From an archaeon (GTDB lineage: Archaea; Thermoproteota; Nitrososphaeria; Nitrososphaerales; Nitrosopumilaceae): 64,000 bases of DNA. A model generated the notes under the pieces. It was given only the letters and a program-made list of their open reading frames with translations. It made no database searches and was not told the DNA's origin. Position 1 is the first letter of the stretch; every line of letters begins with the position of its first letter. Shown here in pieces: positions 36,583 through 44,961 of the stretch. Both the position numbers and the translations under genes were made by a program. The stretch covers positions 1 to 64,000 of the forward strand of contig JAJRWR010000008.1 in NCBI GenBank assembly GCA_024276695.1, read 5' to 3'.

Positions 36583-37455
36583 TTGCAAAAAATAGGAGTA
36601 ATAGGGTTAGGAATGCTAGGTAATGCAGTAGCATTAAATTTGTTAGATTCAGATTTTAAAGTTACAGCATATAACAGAACAAGAGAGAAAACGACACAGT
36701 TGAAAGAAAAAGGGGCAACCATAGTGGAATCTCCCAAAGAAGTTGCAGAAAATTCAGAATTAGTCATAATTATAGTAAAGGATGCTAATGCAGTAAAACA
36801 GATTTCATTTGAAGACAGCGGAATCATCAAAGGCAATCATGAAAAACTAATTGTTGCAGACATGAGCACCATTGATCCATTAGAATCAAAAAATATTTCA
36901 AAGAAATTTCAAGATTTTAACATTAACAAATTAGACATACCAGTGATGGGAGGTCCAAATATTGCAATTACAGGGGATTTAGTCATGATGGCATCAGGAA
37001 ATAAAGGAAGTTTTGAAGAATGTGAAAAAGTTTTCAAAACAATTGCTAACAAAGTATTTTTCATAGGAGAAAGTGGAGTTGCACACTCTGTTAAATTAGC
37101 TATGAATCTTCAAATAACCATGTTAGCATTAGCGTTAGCCGAAGGAATAACTCTGGTAAAAAAATCAGACGTGGATCCAAAAATATTTCTTGAGATTCTA
37201 AACTCTACATATTTTAAAACTGGAATGAGTGAAAAAAAAGCATATAAAATGATAGATGGAAAGTATGATGCAACATTTACACTAGCAAATCTAAAAAAAG
37301 ATATTACCACTATGACAAATGCTGCAAAATCTTTAGGAATCAAACTGCCAATGATTACCAAAGCAGAAGAGGTGTACGAAAATGCAATCAAGGAAGGTCT
37401 TGGAGATATTGATTATACTGGAATTATAGAATATCTCAAAAAAATTAATGAATAA
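36583..37455 (+). CDS. Beta-hydroxyacid dehydrogenase family (HIBADH/GLYR-like)
   Basis: The 290-residue protein has the NAD(P)-binding IGLGMLGNAVALNL, the substrate-binding PVMGGPNIAITGDL and the catalytic lysine helix GVAHSVKLAMNLQ. The family reduces small aldehyde acids such as succinic or methylmalonate semialdehyde, glyoxylate or 3-hydroxyisobutyrate. A role in the hydroxypropionate/hydroxybutyrate carbon cycle is possible but not shown. It starts at TTG 36583. Confidence 0.88.
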   Translation: MQKIGVIGLGMLGNAVALNLLDSDFKVTAYNRTREKTTQLKEKGATIVESPKEVAENSELVIIIVKDANAVKQISFEDSGIIKGNHEKLIVADMSTIDPLESKNISKKFQDFNINKLDIPVMGGPNIAITGDLVMMASGNKGSFEECEKVFKTIANKVFFIGESGVAHSVKLAMNLQITMLALALAEGITLVKKSDVDPKIFLEILNSTYFKTGMSEKKAYKMIDGKYDATFTLANLKKDITTMTNAAKSLGIKLPMITKAEEVYENAIKEGLGDIDYTGIIEYLKKINE

Positions 37456-37520
37456 AACAAACCAAAATTATGAATAGAATTTAACAAAAATTCTATAAGT
37501 TATGAGTAATATACAAAATC

Positions 37521-38282
37521 ATGCGCTTAAATGAAAAAGTGGTCATTGTTACAGGTGCATCAAGTGACATAGGCAAAGGAATTGCAAAAAGATTTGCCGA
37601 AGAAGGAGCAAAGGTCATCCTAGTTGCAAGGAATTTAGAGAAATTAGAGACTACTAGGAAAGAGATAGGTAACGAAGATTCAACTGCATCAATATCATGT
37701 GATTTGACTGATGAATCCCAAGTTTTACAAGCAGTGAATCAAATTATGGATACCTATGGGAAAATAGACATTCTAGTAAATAATGCAGGGGCAATTAATG
37801 ATCCAATACATTTTCATGAAATGCAAGATTCTGAAATTAAAAAATTAATTGATGTAAACCTGTTAGGAGTATTCCACATGACAAAAACAGTACTTTCAAA
37901 AATGTCTGATGTTAAAAATGGGGCTATCGTTAACATAGGTTCAATTTCAAGTGAAAGGGCAATACCAAGAGTTCATTTAGCAGTATATTCGTCTACTAAA
38001 GCTGCAATTTCGATGTTTACAAAATCTATTGCAGTAGAATATGCTAGAAGAAATATCAGATGTAACTGTGTTAATCCAGGGATTATAAATTCTGGAATGA
38101 TCAAACCATATCTTGATGATCCACAAGCAAGGAAAGTACTTGAAGAAAGATTACCGCTTGCAAGAGTAGGAGAACCAGAGGATGTTGCAAATGCTGCATT
38201 ATACTTGGCTTCTGATGAAGCAAACTGGGTTACAGGAATCATTTTGAATGTAGATGGTGGTAAAACAGCTTCAGAAGGTTGA
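37521..38282 (+). CDS. Short-chain dehydrogenase/reductase
   Basis: The 253-residue classical SDR has [14 protein letters not shown], and the catalytic Ser with YSSTK; the C-terminus NVDGG is typical of FabG-like enzymes. The substrate is unknown; 3-oxoacyl or hydroxyacyl reduction is common. It lies 65 bases after the preceding dehydrogenase and may be co-transcribed. Confidence 0.92.
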   Translation: MRLNEKVVIVTGASSDIGKGIAKRFAEEGAKVILVARNLEKLETTRKEIGNEDSTASISCDLTDESQVLQAVNQIMDTYGKIDILVNNAGAINDPIHFHEMQDSEIKKLIDVNLLGVFHMTKTVLSKMSDVKNGAIVNIGSISSERAIPRVHLAVYSSTKAAISMFTKSIAVEYARRNIRCNCVNPGIINSGMIKPYLDDPQARKVLEERLPLARVGEPEDVANAALYLASDEANWVTGIILNVDGGKTASEG

Positions 38283-38347
38283 TTCGTTCATTAATCAAAG
38301 TCAATAATAAAATAAATTCTTAAATCTAAAATTTACGTATAGTTTTC

Positions 38348-38545
38348 ATGGCAACTAGAGAAGATCTAAGAAATGATATTCTTAAAGCGACTGAAGAGCA
38401 ACAGAAATTGATGGACATGAGAAAACCATTTTTGGGTTCCAAAGACAACGAGGATCAAATGAATGCATTCAGAATAACGACTCAAATAATGAAATACGAG
38501 GATTTTATCAGAGATACAGAAAAACAACTAAGAACAATGAATTAA
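38348..38545 (+). CDS. Small charged protein
   Basis: A 65-residue helical, charged protein (ATG 38348), 65 bases after the SDR gene. It looks like a single helical hairpin. Its 3' end overlaps by 18 bases the end of a small convergent membrane ORF. Function unknown. Confidence 0.65.
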   Translation: MATREDLRNDILKATEEQQKLMDMRKPFLGSKDNEDQMNAFRITTQIMKYEDFIRDTEKQLRTMN

Positions 38546-38683
38546 CGCTAATGAAATAAAGAATGATTCAAGATGTAGGATTATGCTTTTTGAATATGCA
38601 CGATAACTAAATCCAGTGACAAGCATGATTATTCCTGTTATTGCAGACCACATCAAAAACGATCCAAGTTCAGATTCATCCAT
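38528..38683 (-). CDS. Small membrane protein (51 residues)
   Basis: A frame of 51 codons from ATG 38681-38683 to TAG 38528-38530. It has an acidic start, a clear transmembrane helix (MWSAITGIIMLVTGFSY) and a second hydrophobic stretch near the C-terminus. It fills a 237-base gap between two plus-strand genes. The start and the composition are good for a real mini-gene, though no family is known to me. Confidence 0.5.
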   Translation of the reverse strand: MDESELGSFLMWSAITGIIMLVTGFSYRAYSKSIILHLESFFISLALIHCS

Positions 38684-38782
38684 AATTTTTTACACATAGA
38701 TAAACATCTAAAGTTTCTGTTAAGAATGAAGTATTCTCAAAAAGCATGAAACATCTAAATAGATTTGATACTGACGGAATTC

Positions 38783-38992
38783 ATGCCTGAATTTACATGT
38801 CCAGACTGTGGAAAACGTCTATTTCATGAAAACGAAACAACATTGAAAATTGAGGAGACAATTCATTCAAAATTCTGTAGAAAAACAGAAGGAGAAACTC
38901 ATAGCTTTATGCACAGAGATTCATCCCACATGGAAACATTTGATTCAGAAAGAGAAAATGATACAGCAGGTACTCCAGTACTAAAAAAATAA
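38783..38992 (+). CDS. Small CXXC protein
   Basis: About 69 residues from ATG 38783, chosen because the protein then begins PEFTCPDCGK. The CPDC and a later Cys/His group (FCRK, HRDSSH) could bind zinc. It precedes the geranylgeranyl reductase gene by 48 bases. Confidence 0.65.
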   Translation: MPEFTCPDCGKRLFHENETTLKIEETIHSKFCRKTEGETHSFMHRDSSHMETFDSERENDTAGTPVLKK

Positions 38993-39040
38993 TCAAATCT
39001 ACCTCAAAATTATATCCTAGGTCATTATGATTGAAATTAA

Positions 39041-40255
39041 TTGCCTAAAGAATATGATTATGACTTAGTAGTTATCGGGGGGGGACCAGCAGGATCTTCA
39101 GCAGCATTTGCTGCAGTAAAAAAAGACATCAAAGTAGCTTTACTTGAAAAAGAAAACTCAATTGCAGAAACAGTTAGAACTAGTGGAGTTACATGGATTC
39201 AAAATATTAAGGAATTTGGAATTCCAGATGATTGTTTTAATCCAATCAAAAACTTTTCATTTTGTTCACCAAATAATGAAGTTACGATTAGCGATACAGT
39301 TCCAAGAGCGGCAGTACTTGATGTCAGAAAAACTTACAGATGGTTAGCAAATGAATCAAGGAAATTAGGTGTAGATATTTTTGTCAAGATGAATATTAAA
39401 AATGTCATCAAAAATGAAAAAGGAGACATTGTAGGAGTAAGTGGTACAGGACCCAATGGGAAAACAACATTTCATTCAAAAGTTGTAATTGATGCTACAG
39501 GTTTTCCTTCAACAATTTGTAAAGCAATGGGATTTGTACATCAATGGAAAAGATTTGGAGCAGGAGCAGAATATGAAATGAAAGTAGAACATGTAGATTC
39601 AGACACATGGTGGTTGATGGTAGGACAGCAATATTCACCAGCAGGATATGCATGGATTTTTCCATTAGGAGATAACATTGTAAGAATTGGGGTAGGAGTA
39701 GGAAAACCAGAATCAGACGTGGATCCTACACAAAGACTGGATGAAATAATTAAGAAAAAATTAGGCCCAATAAAAAAACTCGGTAAATTAAAAAAAATTG
39801 AATTTCATTATGGATTAATTCCAAATGACGGATTATCCAGAAAAACAGTTTTTAACAATTTGATACTAGTTGGAGATTCAGCAGGGCAAGCAAATCCATT
39901 AGTTTTGGAGGGTATAAGATATGCAATAAAGTTTGGAAGAGTTGCAGGGAAAGTAGCAGCTGATGCAATAAAGTCAGGCAACACAAATAAAAAATCACTT
40001 TATCCCTATGAAGCAAATTGGAGAAAAGAGATTGAATCAAAAATTAATTCAGCAGGCAAAGTACAAGACCGATGGTTAGGGTTAACAGATGAAGGATGGG
40101 ATAAAGAACTAGATATCATAAAAGAGTTAAAATCAGAAGAATTTATTGATTTTATCAAAGCAGATTTTGGATTATCAAACATGATCAAATTGGCAACTCA
40201 CCACCCAAAACTTGTAGTTAGACAGCTCTTCAACATAGTAAAAGGTAAAAAATAA
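39041..40255 (+). CDS. Geranylgeranyl reductase family flavoprotein
   Basis: A 404-residue FAD protein with IGGGPAGSSAA (residues 12-22), the family motif SPAGYAWIFP and the second FAD motif GDSAGQANPL. In archaea such enzymes saturate the geranylgeranyl chains of ether lipids or of menaquinone. Thaumarchaea carry several paralogues, so lipid versus quinone specificity is open. The start is TTG 39041. The stop abuts that of the convergent chimeric gene without a gap. Confidence 0.9.
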   Translation: MPKEYDYDLVVIGGGPAGSSAAFAAVKKDIKVALLEKENSIAETVRTSGVTWIQNIKEFGIPDDCFNPIKNFSFCSPNNEVTISDTVPRAAVLDVRKTYRWLANESRKLGVDIFVKMNIKNVIKNEKGDIVGVSGTGPNGKTTFHSKVVIDATGFPSTICKAMGFVHQWKRFGAGAEYEMKVEHVDSDTWWLMVGQQYSPAGYAWIFPLGDNIVRIGVGVGKPESDVDPTQRLDEIIKKKLGPIKKLGKLKKIEFHYGLIPNDGLSRKTVFNNLILVGDSAGQANPLVLEGIRYAIKFGRVAGKVAADAIKSGNTNKKSLYPYEANWRKEIESKINSAGKVQDRWLGLTDEGWDKELDIIKELKSEEFIDFIKADFGLSNMIKLATHHPKLVVRQLFNIVKGKK

Positions 40256-41128
40256 TTATTTTACGTTAAAAAAATCAGTTACCACAACATCATGATATTG
40301 TAGTTGTGTAACATAAAGCCCAGATTCAAATGAACGAGATACAACTTCGGTGAATAATCCGGAGGAATTATCTTTTAGTGCAATCTCTTCAATCAAAGTG
40401 TCTCTTTGATCATAAACATCTACAAAAAGATCTTCTCTAAATGCAAGAGTTTTTTGAACAGCGCCAGAAACAATCAATTTATCACCATCATAAATGGCTT
40501 CAACTACTGCAGCACAAGATCGTAGTGGAAGATATCGTTCAATGATAGTTTTTAATTCATTAAGGTTGTCATCCACATCTTCAATATCTTTGTCTTTGAA
40601 TGCAAATTCAATTTCATTGATTACTGATGCAAATCTAGGATTTGGTGGAGGGCTGTCAGTTGCAGTCTCACTGTTCGTGAGAACTTTCTTCTCATCCACT
40701 CCCTCGGTTTTGATAGCTACCTCTTTGAGAACCTCGGCGTTTGTCTCTTCCATCTTTGCGACTTTGTCGACTTTTGCCTTGATTTCCTCAATTGGTTTAA
40801 CTACCTCAGCTTTGATTGCCTCAATAACAGATGGTGTTACTTCCTTGACAATTGTTTCAATATCGGCGTGTTTGTTTGACCCCAGAAGGACTGCCCGCCT
40901 CATGTTTGCAAACTTTGTCTGGTGCCAGATTGGTTTTAGCACCCTTATTGGTCTGCCGTCCTTTTCCCTCAGTCTTGGGTGTATTACGCCTCCTGCCCAC
41001 TCGAAGAACTTTTCATAGTTGTATAGTGTTTTTTTGTCAGGCAGGAAATCAACCAGTCCTTGCTTGTGACCTGAGAGAAGATGCGAGTATATCTCACTTT
41101 GTGAATATCTTTCTAAGATCATTGTCAT
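40256..41128 (-). CDS. Chimeric ORF: foreign N-terminal part fused to a host beta-rich domain
   Basis: The 290 residues fall into two parts. Residues 1 to about 155 are encoded by G+C-rich DNA (for example 31 of 60 bases at 40921-40980) and look like a mobile-element protein with a long coiled stretch (residues 85-150). After an SPPPNP linker, residues 165-290 are encoded by ordinary AT-rich DNA and form a helix plus an Ig-like beta domain (GDKLIVSGAVQK ... SGLYVTQLQYHD). The same domain occurs in the pseudogene at 42.4-43.1 kb. The fusion is in frame. The most economical reading is an insertion that captured the 3' end of a host gene. Function unknown. Confidence 0.7.
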   Translation of the reverse strand: MTMILERYSQSEIYSHLLSGHKQGLVDFLPDKKTLYNYEKFFEWAGGVIHPRLREKDGRPIRVLKPIWHQTKFANMRRAVLLGSNKHADIETIVKEVTPSVIEAIKAEVVKPIEEIKAKVDKVAKMEETNAEVLKEVAIKTEGVDEKKVLTNSETATDSPPPNPRFASVINEIEFAFKDKDIEDVDDNLNELKTIIERYLPLRSCAAVVEAIYDGDKLIVSGAVQKTLAFREDLFVDVYDQRDTLIEEIALKDNSSGLFTEVVSRSFESGLYVTQLQYHDVVVTDFFNVK

Positions 41129-41486
41129 TTTCTATTATCGCCTGCGATGCTGAGAGATAGTTTGATAGTAATGGCTGCATTGATGTTATCATTGAGAGGA
41201 TCTTGACTTTCTTGTACGGGTCTTCTTCTATGTTGTAGTTCTCCCATGCAAGTGATATGGATAGTTCTATCTGGTCTATTCTTTGTATGTGGGAATCCCA
41301 CAGTCCGTACTTTGCAAGCTCGAACTTTCTTTTTTGTCCCTCGTCACGGATTGCCTTTTTGTCTTTTGAGAGGGTTGCACGCTTGATGTCATGTCCCTTT
41401 GATTTGAGATAGAGTAATGTATCTTTTTCAGACAGTCTCATCACCATTGTATGAAGAACGAAATTTTGCCTGTCAGTTATTGTCAT
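41094..41486 (-). CDS. Hypothetical protein of the foreign-looking block
   Basis: A 130-residue basic, helical protein (ATG 41484-41486). An N-terminal helix-turn-helix-like region (RLSEKDTLLYLKSKGHDIKR) suggests DNA binding, as in small terminase-like or replication accessory proteins. It overlaps the following chimeric ORF by 35 bases, an operon-like arrangement inherited from the element. No family can be named. Confidence 0.6.
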   Translation of the reverse strand: MTITDRQNFVLHTMVMRLSEKDTLLYLKSKGHDIKRATLSKDKKAIRDEGQKRKFELAKYGLWDSHIQRIDQIELSISLAWENYNIEEDPYKKVKILSMITSMQPLLSNYLSASQAIIENDNDLRKIFTK

Positions 41487-41530
41487 AGTATGACTGTATG
41501 GTAGACAAAATGTCTATTGAAGAAGTATTT

Positions 41531-41939
41531 TCAAATGTTATTGTTTGTGGATGTTTTTTTACGAGGTTTCCAGAAAATTATTCTTAGATTACCTCCAGGA
41601 AACCTAGATGCTGCAGAGTCAACTCTTATTTTGAAACCGTTCTTTTTTGCTTTTTCTATGGTATGAATAAATTGTTTGGAATCAAAATAATATGGATAAG
41701 AAATGAACAGATGTGAATTTAGTGGTTATATGATCTCCTAAGGGTTTCTTAGGATACCAGGAGGGTAATGAAACTGTAGATGTTTTTGCAATTTTCAACA
41801 TAGCCTCATCTAATGCAAGAAACGTACTATACACACCTTCAAATTCACTATATTTTGGATCGAGTTTTTTTGCAATTTTCGTTATGCGTTCTAATTGTGA
41901 TTTTGTGAATACTTCTTCCATCCATTCTATACTTGTCAT
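41531..41939 (-). pseudogene. Frameshifted hypothetical gene
   Basis: The frame from ATG 41937-41939 runs 85 codons to a stop at 41682, but the natural continuation is in another frame: from about 41718 it reads NSHLFISYPYYFDSKQF, then a basic SRFPGGNLRIIFWKPRKK region, ending at TGA 41531-41533. Removing one base of the A-run (TTT at 41718-41720 on the plus strand) restores a single frame of about 135 residues. Base composition is AT-rich like the host. The product is unknown. Confidence 0.6.
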
Positions 41940-41990
41940 AATAAATCAAAGAAATACTAGTTTAATTCTTTTATTATTAGATTAATTCTA

Positions 41991-42389
41991 TTAGTTGTAT
42001 TTTTTTGTATCAGTCTCGTTGTATTTTTGAATGATCAATCTCGTCTTCTTTCCCCAAATCATTCTTGCTATGTCTATGGGGTTGAGTCTCTTGTTTTTGA
42101 CTGAATCTGGAAGCTTGATTCTTTTCTCACTCCACCTGAATTTTTGAAATACACGGTCATCTGTTATGTCATGGTATTTTTTCTGGGTTACAATGTTGTA
42201 TCCACAGCCACAGGGACAAAGGTATGATCCTTGGATTTTCATTATTACTGCCTTGGCGTTATTTTCTGGCCAGTGCTCTAACCTTTCCCTGATTCGCTGG
42301 TTCTGTCTTAGGGATACGCCAAACTTTGCTGCCATCTGCCTGTAACCACCATCAGCGTACAGTATCTTGAACATGGCCTTTTGCAGCAA
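41991..42389 (-). CDS. HTH/zinc-motif protein of the foreign-looking block
   Basis: The 132-residue protein (TTG 42387-42389; the frame is open to about 42428) begins with a helix-turn-helix-like region (YRQMAAKFGVSLRQNQRIRE), has a CPCGC zinc-like motif, and a basic C-terminal half. G+C content is high. It fits a regulator or recombination accessory protein of a mobile element. Upstream its frame runs into the broken host domain. Confidence 0.55.
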   Translation of the reverse strand: MLQKAMFKILYADGGYRQMAAKFGVSLRQNQRIRERLEHWPENNAKAVIMKIQGSYLCPCGCGYNIVTQKKYHDITDDRVFQKFRWSEKRIKLPDSVKNKRLNPIDIARMIWGKKTRLIIQKYNETDTKKYN

Positions 42390-42403
42390 GGTTGCAGATT
42401 CCT

Positions 42404-43054
42404 TCAGGTCCTGCTCAAATCGGCATTATTGTATTCATAATCAAATTCTTCTTCAACATATAGGATTTGGGAAGCCTTAGAATCACGATATTGGAACATT
42501 ACAATGTAGAGTCCAGAATCAGTAGGAGCTGTCCATTGAGTAAAAAAGTTACCCTGTTTAGTATCAATGAATTCAAGACTGCTATGGGTAGTTCCATCCA
42601 TATTATACACAGTGACATACAAGTTTTCCCGTCTATCAAAGTTAGATTTTTCAGTTGCACCATTAATCACCTAAATATCTTTTTCAGGATCAAATGAAAT
42701 ATCATAGATTATACTAGCACTATCAAGTACCAAATATTCACTTAGATAATTACCGATTTCAGATGTCTTTAATTCAGCATCAATAAAATTTGCCAATTGA
42801 ATCATTTCATCAGCATCAGCCATCATTTTATTGTACTCGTCAACATATTCTGAAAATCCCGCATTATAGAAAGTTGATACCATATTCGAGAAAGTATCTA
42901 ATTTTTTACGAAATTCAATACGTTTGATTTCATCAGCAGTATAACCAACATCAGAACCTAGTGGATCATCAGCGTATGCTTTTGAAACCATGCTCCATTC
43001 ATCAAATAAATCACGAACTAATTCATCAGTTTGATCAAGATCATTTTTAATCAC
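42404..43054 (-). pseudogene. Host gene with an in-frame TAG and truncated end (helical plus Ig-like domain)
   Basis: One frame runs from GTG 43052-43054 to 42404, broken only by TAG 42671-42673. The first 127 residues are helical. After the stop the frame continues at once with VINGATEKSNFD and an Ig-like domain that ends SGLYIVMFQYRD, matching the domain at the end of the chimeric ORF (SGAVQK ... SGLYVTQLQYHD). There the chain is continuous at the equivalent point, so the TAG is probably a nonsense mutation. The 3' end changes abruptly to foreign-looking sequence near 42425. Confidence 0.65.
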
Positions 43055-43270
43055 AAGATCTCGTACGTTGTCAATTTTTTCGACTTCCTAGAAATCATAG
43101 ATAAAACTAAAGAAATTAGAGTCATTCTGTGACAGTTGTAAGCCAAAATTAGATACAGCAATCTTTTGTTTTCATTATATTGCAATGTGATTTAGTATGA
43201 GATCCAAATCGAGGCTCATGATACTTAACTTGAGTAGCTATGATATGAAACATTTGTTGAATTTCACAAA

Positions 43271-43486
43271 TTAAGCCATGGCAACTATCTGATAGTAGTT
43301 ACCAGACTCAATTGTTGGCACAGTATTGGTTTGATCGGTCTGGTAAGACATACAAAATGAATGGAATTGTTCTTGAGTGCATGTGGTGCAATCATTGCAA
43401 ATCATACTATTTGGTTTAAAGCATTTAGAACATCTAGTATTCTCAGATAATTTTCCACCACAGTTTCGGCATGATTCATCAGGCAA
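43271..43486 (-). CDS. Small double zinc-ribbon protein
   Basis: A 71-residue protein (TTG start) with CRNC, CSKC, CNDC and CTTC-like pairs in the first half, enough for two zinc sites. It ends in a non-Cys tail. Function unknown; similar mini zinc ribbons are common in thaumarchaea. Confidence 0.6.
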   Translation of the reverse strand: MPDESCRNCGGKLSENTRCSKCFKPNSMICNDCTTCTQEQFHSFCMSYQTDQTNTVPTIESGNYYQIVAMA

Positions 43487-43597
43487 TTCTCTTCAAAACG
43501 AATAGCTAAAAATTGAATATAAGAGACACGAAGAAGTCGTTCATATCAAATCTTAGTGAGACGAAGATTATAATGGAAATAAAAAGCATTTTAGAAC

Positions 43598-44227
43598 ATG
43601 GACGGAGTTAGAAAAACTTTTGATAAATGGGCTCAAAATGGAAGAGCGGAATTAATGGAAATAGAACATGGTAAAAATGTTTTAAAATTTTTAAAAACAA
43701 TACCATTTGATAAGCCTTTTACATTTTTAGATGTAGGATGTGGTAATGGATGGGTAATAAGAAAAATTGTAAAAGAAAAAAATTGTAAAAAAGCAATCGG
43801 GATTGATAAAAGTAAGAAAATGATCATTCAATCTAAAAAAAAGACAGGTAGTAAAAAAGAAGAATTTGTTCATACCGATATTGAATCAATGAAATACAAA
43901 AGAAGGTTTGATTTCATTTTTTCTATGGAGTCACTATATTATGCAGAGTCTATTGAAATGGCATTAGAAAAAATATACAAATTACTAAAACCCGGAGGAA
44001 AATTCTTCTGTGGTACTGATTTTTACACAGATAATAAAGCAACAGTCAGATGGGCAAGAATAATGGAAATTCAGATGCACCTTCATTCAAAAAAAGAGTG
44101 GAAAGTGCTTTTCCAAAATGCAGGATTTATAGTCAAAACAAAGCATGTAAAAGATTTGAAAAATAAGAAAAAATGGAAGAGAGAATACGGGACTTTGTTC
44201 ATAACAGGCACAAAACCTGAAAAGTAA
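43598..44227 (+). CDS. SAM-dependent methyltransferase (class I)
   Basis: The 209-residue protein has the SAM motif LDVGCGNGWVIRK (about residues 44-56), an acidic motif GIDKSK, and the motif IV FDFIFSMESLYYAE. The C-terminus is very basic, which suggests a nucleic-acid substrate, but the substrate is not known. It is upstream of, and on the same strand as, RNase P RNA. Confidence 0.9.
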   Translation: MDGVRKTFDKWAQNGRAELMEIEHGKNVLKFLKTIPFDKPFTFLDVGCGNGWVIRKIVKEKNCKKAIGIDKSKKMIIQSKKKTGSKKEEFVHTDIESMKYKRRFDFIFSMESLYYAESIEMALEKIYKLLKPGGKFFCGTDFYTDNKATVRWARIMEIQMHLHSKKEWKVLFQNAGFIVKTKHVKDLKNKKKWKREYGTLFITGTKPEK

Positions 44228-44260
44228 TATTCAAATTCAATAACGAATTACAATCATCAT

Positions 44261-44540
44261 GTGAGCTGGAGCACGATACACTGCTACGGCAGAGGAAACT
44301 CCTCCCTCCAAACAGGAAATGTGATCTGGAGATAGATAATCAGAGATGGTTGGCAACGGAGCAGAAAATAATCCAATATGGCGCACTATGATGGCAAAAC
44401 CTGAGGTTTCCATAAAAGGAATGAAAAAGACGACCCACATGGAGCAAAGCCAAACAGAACTTAAAGTTCCTGTACTAGGTTCAGGTAGGCTGCAAAGCGA
44501 AATATCGTGAAAACAGAAGGAGGGTTACTCCCAGCACACA
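44261..44540 (+). ncRNA. rnpB: RNase P RNA
   Basis: The block has the conserved core elements of RNase P RNA: near the 5' end GGCAGAGGAAACTCCTCCCTCC (first 20 bases around 44285-44306), and near the 3' end ACAGAAGGAGGGTTACTCCC (about 44514-44533), the ACAGAA...TTA hallmark of CR V. The ends pair to form P1 (GTGAGCTGGAG at 44261-44271 with CTCCCAGCACAC near 44528-44539). G+C is higher than in flanking DNA. It cuts 5' leaders from tRNA precursors. The minus-strand ORF across it is a shadow. Confidence 0.88.
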
Positions 44541-44549
44541 TTCTTTTTA
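44541..44549 (+). terminator. T-run after RNase P RNA
   Basis: The RNA's closing P1 stem is followed at once by TTCTTTTT, a typical archaeal T-run terminator. Confidence 0.6.
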
Positions 44550-44599
44550 GAATTGGGCATTAGTTAATATATGAATTTCATAAAAAGTATGAATATAAT

Positions 44600-44697
44600 A
44601 TGGTAAAAAGAATACAATGCCCCATTGTAAAAAACACCTAGCAGGCAAAGGACATCTAGAAAGACACATTAGAACAATTCATAAATTAAAAAGTTAA
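44600..44697 (+). pseudogene. Frameshifted mini C2H2 zinc-finger gene
   Basis: From ATG 44600 the frame reads MVKRIQCP and soon stops; one base further on, the next frame continues HCKKHLAGKGHLERHIRTIH and ends at TAA 44695-44697. Together they make a perfect C2H2 finger (CPHC-12X-HIRTIH), so one C is missing from the CCCC run at about 44620-44623. The second frame alone has an ATG at 44617 but loses the first zinc ligand. Confidence 0.65.
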
Positions 44698-44850
44698 AAA
44701 ATTGCAAAAATTATTTGTCTCTTTTCTAAAATTTCATTTACAATTCTTGAAAAGTTGACAGTTGAAGAAGACTCTTTGATTTTTTGCTTGAAGTGCTCTA
44801 AGTTTTTTTGCAATATCGCTATTCAGCATTATAGTTAGTCTCTCCGACAT
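44694..44850 (-). pseudogene. Frameshifted ribbon-helix-helix regulator
   Basis: From ATG 44848-44850 the protein starts MSERLTIMLNSDIAKKLRAL, a typical RHH/CopG beginning, but then goes out of frame. In another frame it goes on IKESSSTVNFSRIVNEILEK, the second RHH helix pair, and stops at 44694-44696. One extra A in the A6 run (T-run 44780-44785 on the plus strand) explains the break. Such proteins are DNA-binding repressors or antitoxins. No toxin gene is adjacent. Confidence 0.65.
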
Positions 44851-44961
44851 ATCAAAACAATATAGAGATAGATATTGTCAAGAAACAATATCATTTTTTA
44901 ACAAAATGATCAAAGAAAATAGAATATTACCAGTTATGGGAACAAGGATTGAAAAATAGAT

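Larger units (their letters stand above)
40650..42425 (-). mobile_element. Probable remnant of an integrated element
   Basis: The interval has patches of high G+C (52% at 40921-40980, 47% at 42241-42300) against about 32-37% beside it, and ORFs unlike their neighbours. On both sides the same host domain is cut. The middle (41.5-41.95 kb) is AT-rich and carries a broken gene. I found no transposase motif, terminal inverted repeat or clear target duplication; the heptamer GTTGCAG occurs near both ends (about 40663 and 42391) but is too short to count. Virus or plasmid origin is inference. Confidence 0.5.

Noticed and set aside
40663-42397. GTTGCAG heptamer near both ends of the foreign block as a target duplication
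   Set aside because: Seven bases are too few in this composition and the positions do not coincide exactly with the composition change.
43055-43200. Upstream extension of the broken gene at 42.4-43.1 kb beyond TAG 43088-43090
   Set aside because: The frame is open for a short way upstream but lacks a start and any domain pattern; it may be ordinary intergenic DNA.
44237-44440. 67-codon minus-strand ORF
   Set aside because: It lies across RNase P RNA, whose conserved elements and pairing explain the sequence.
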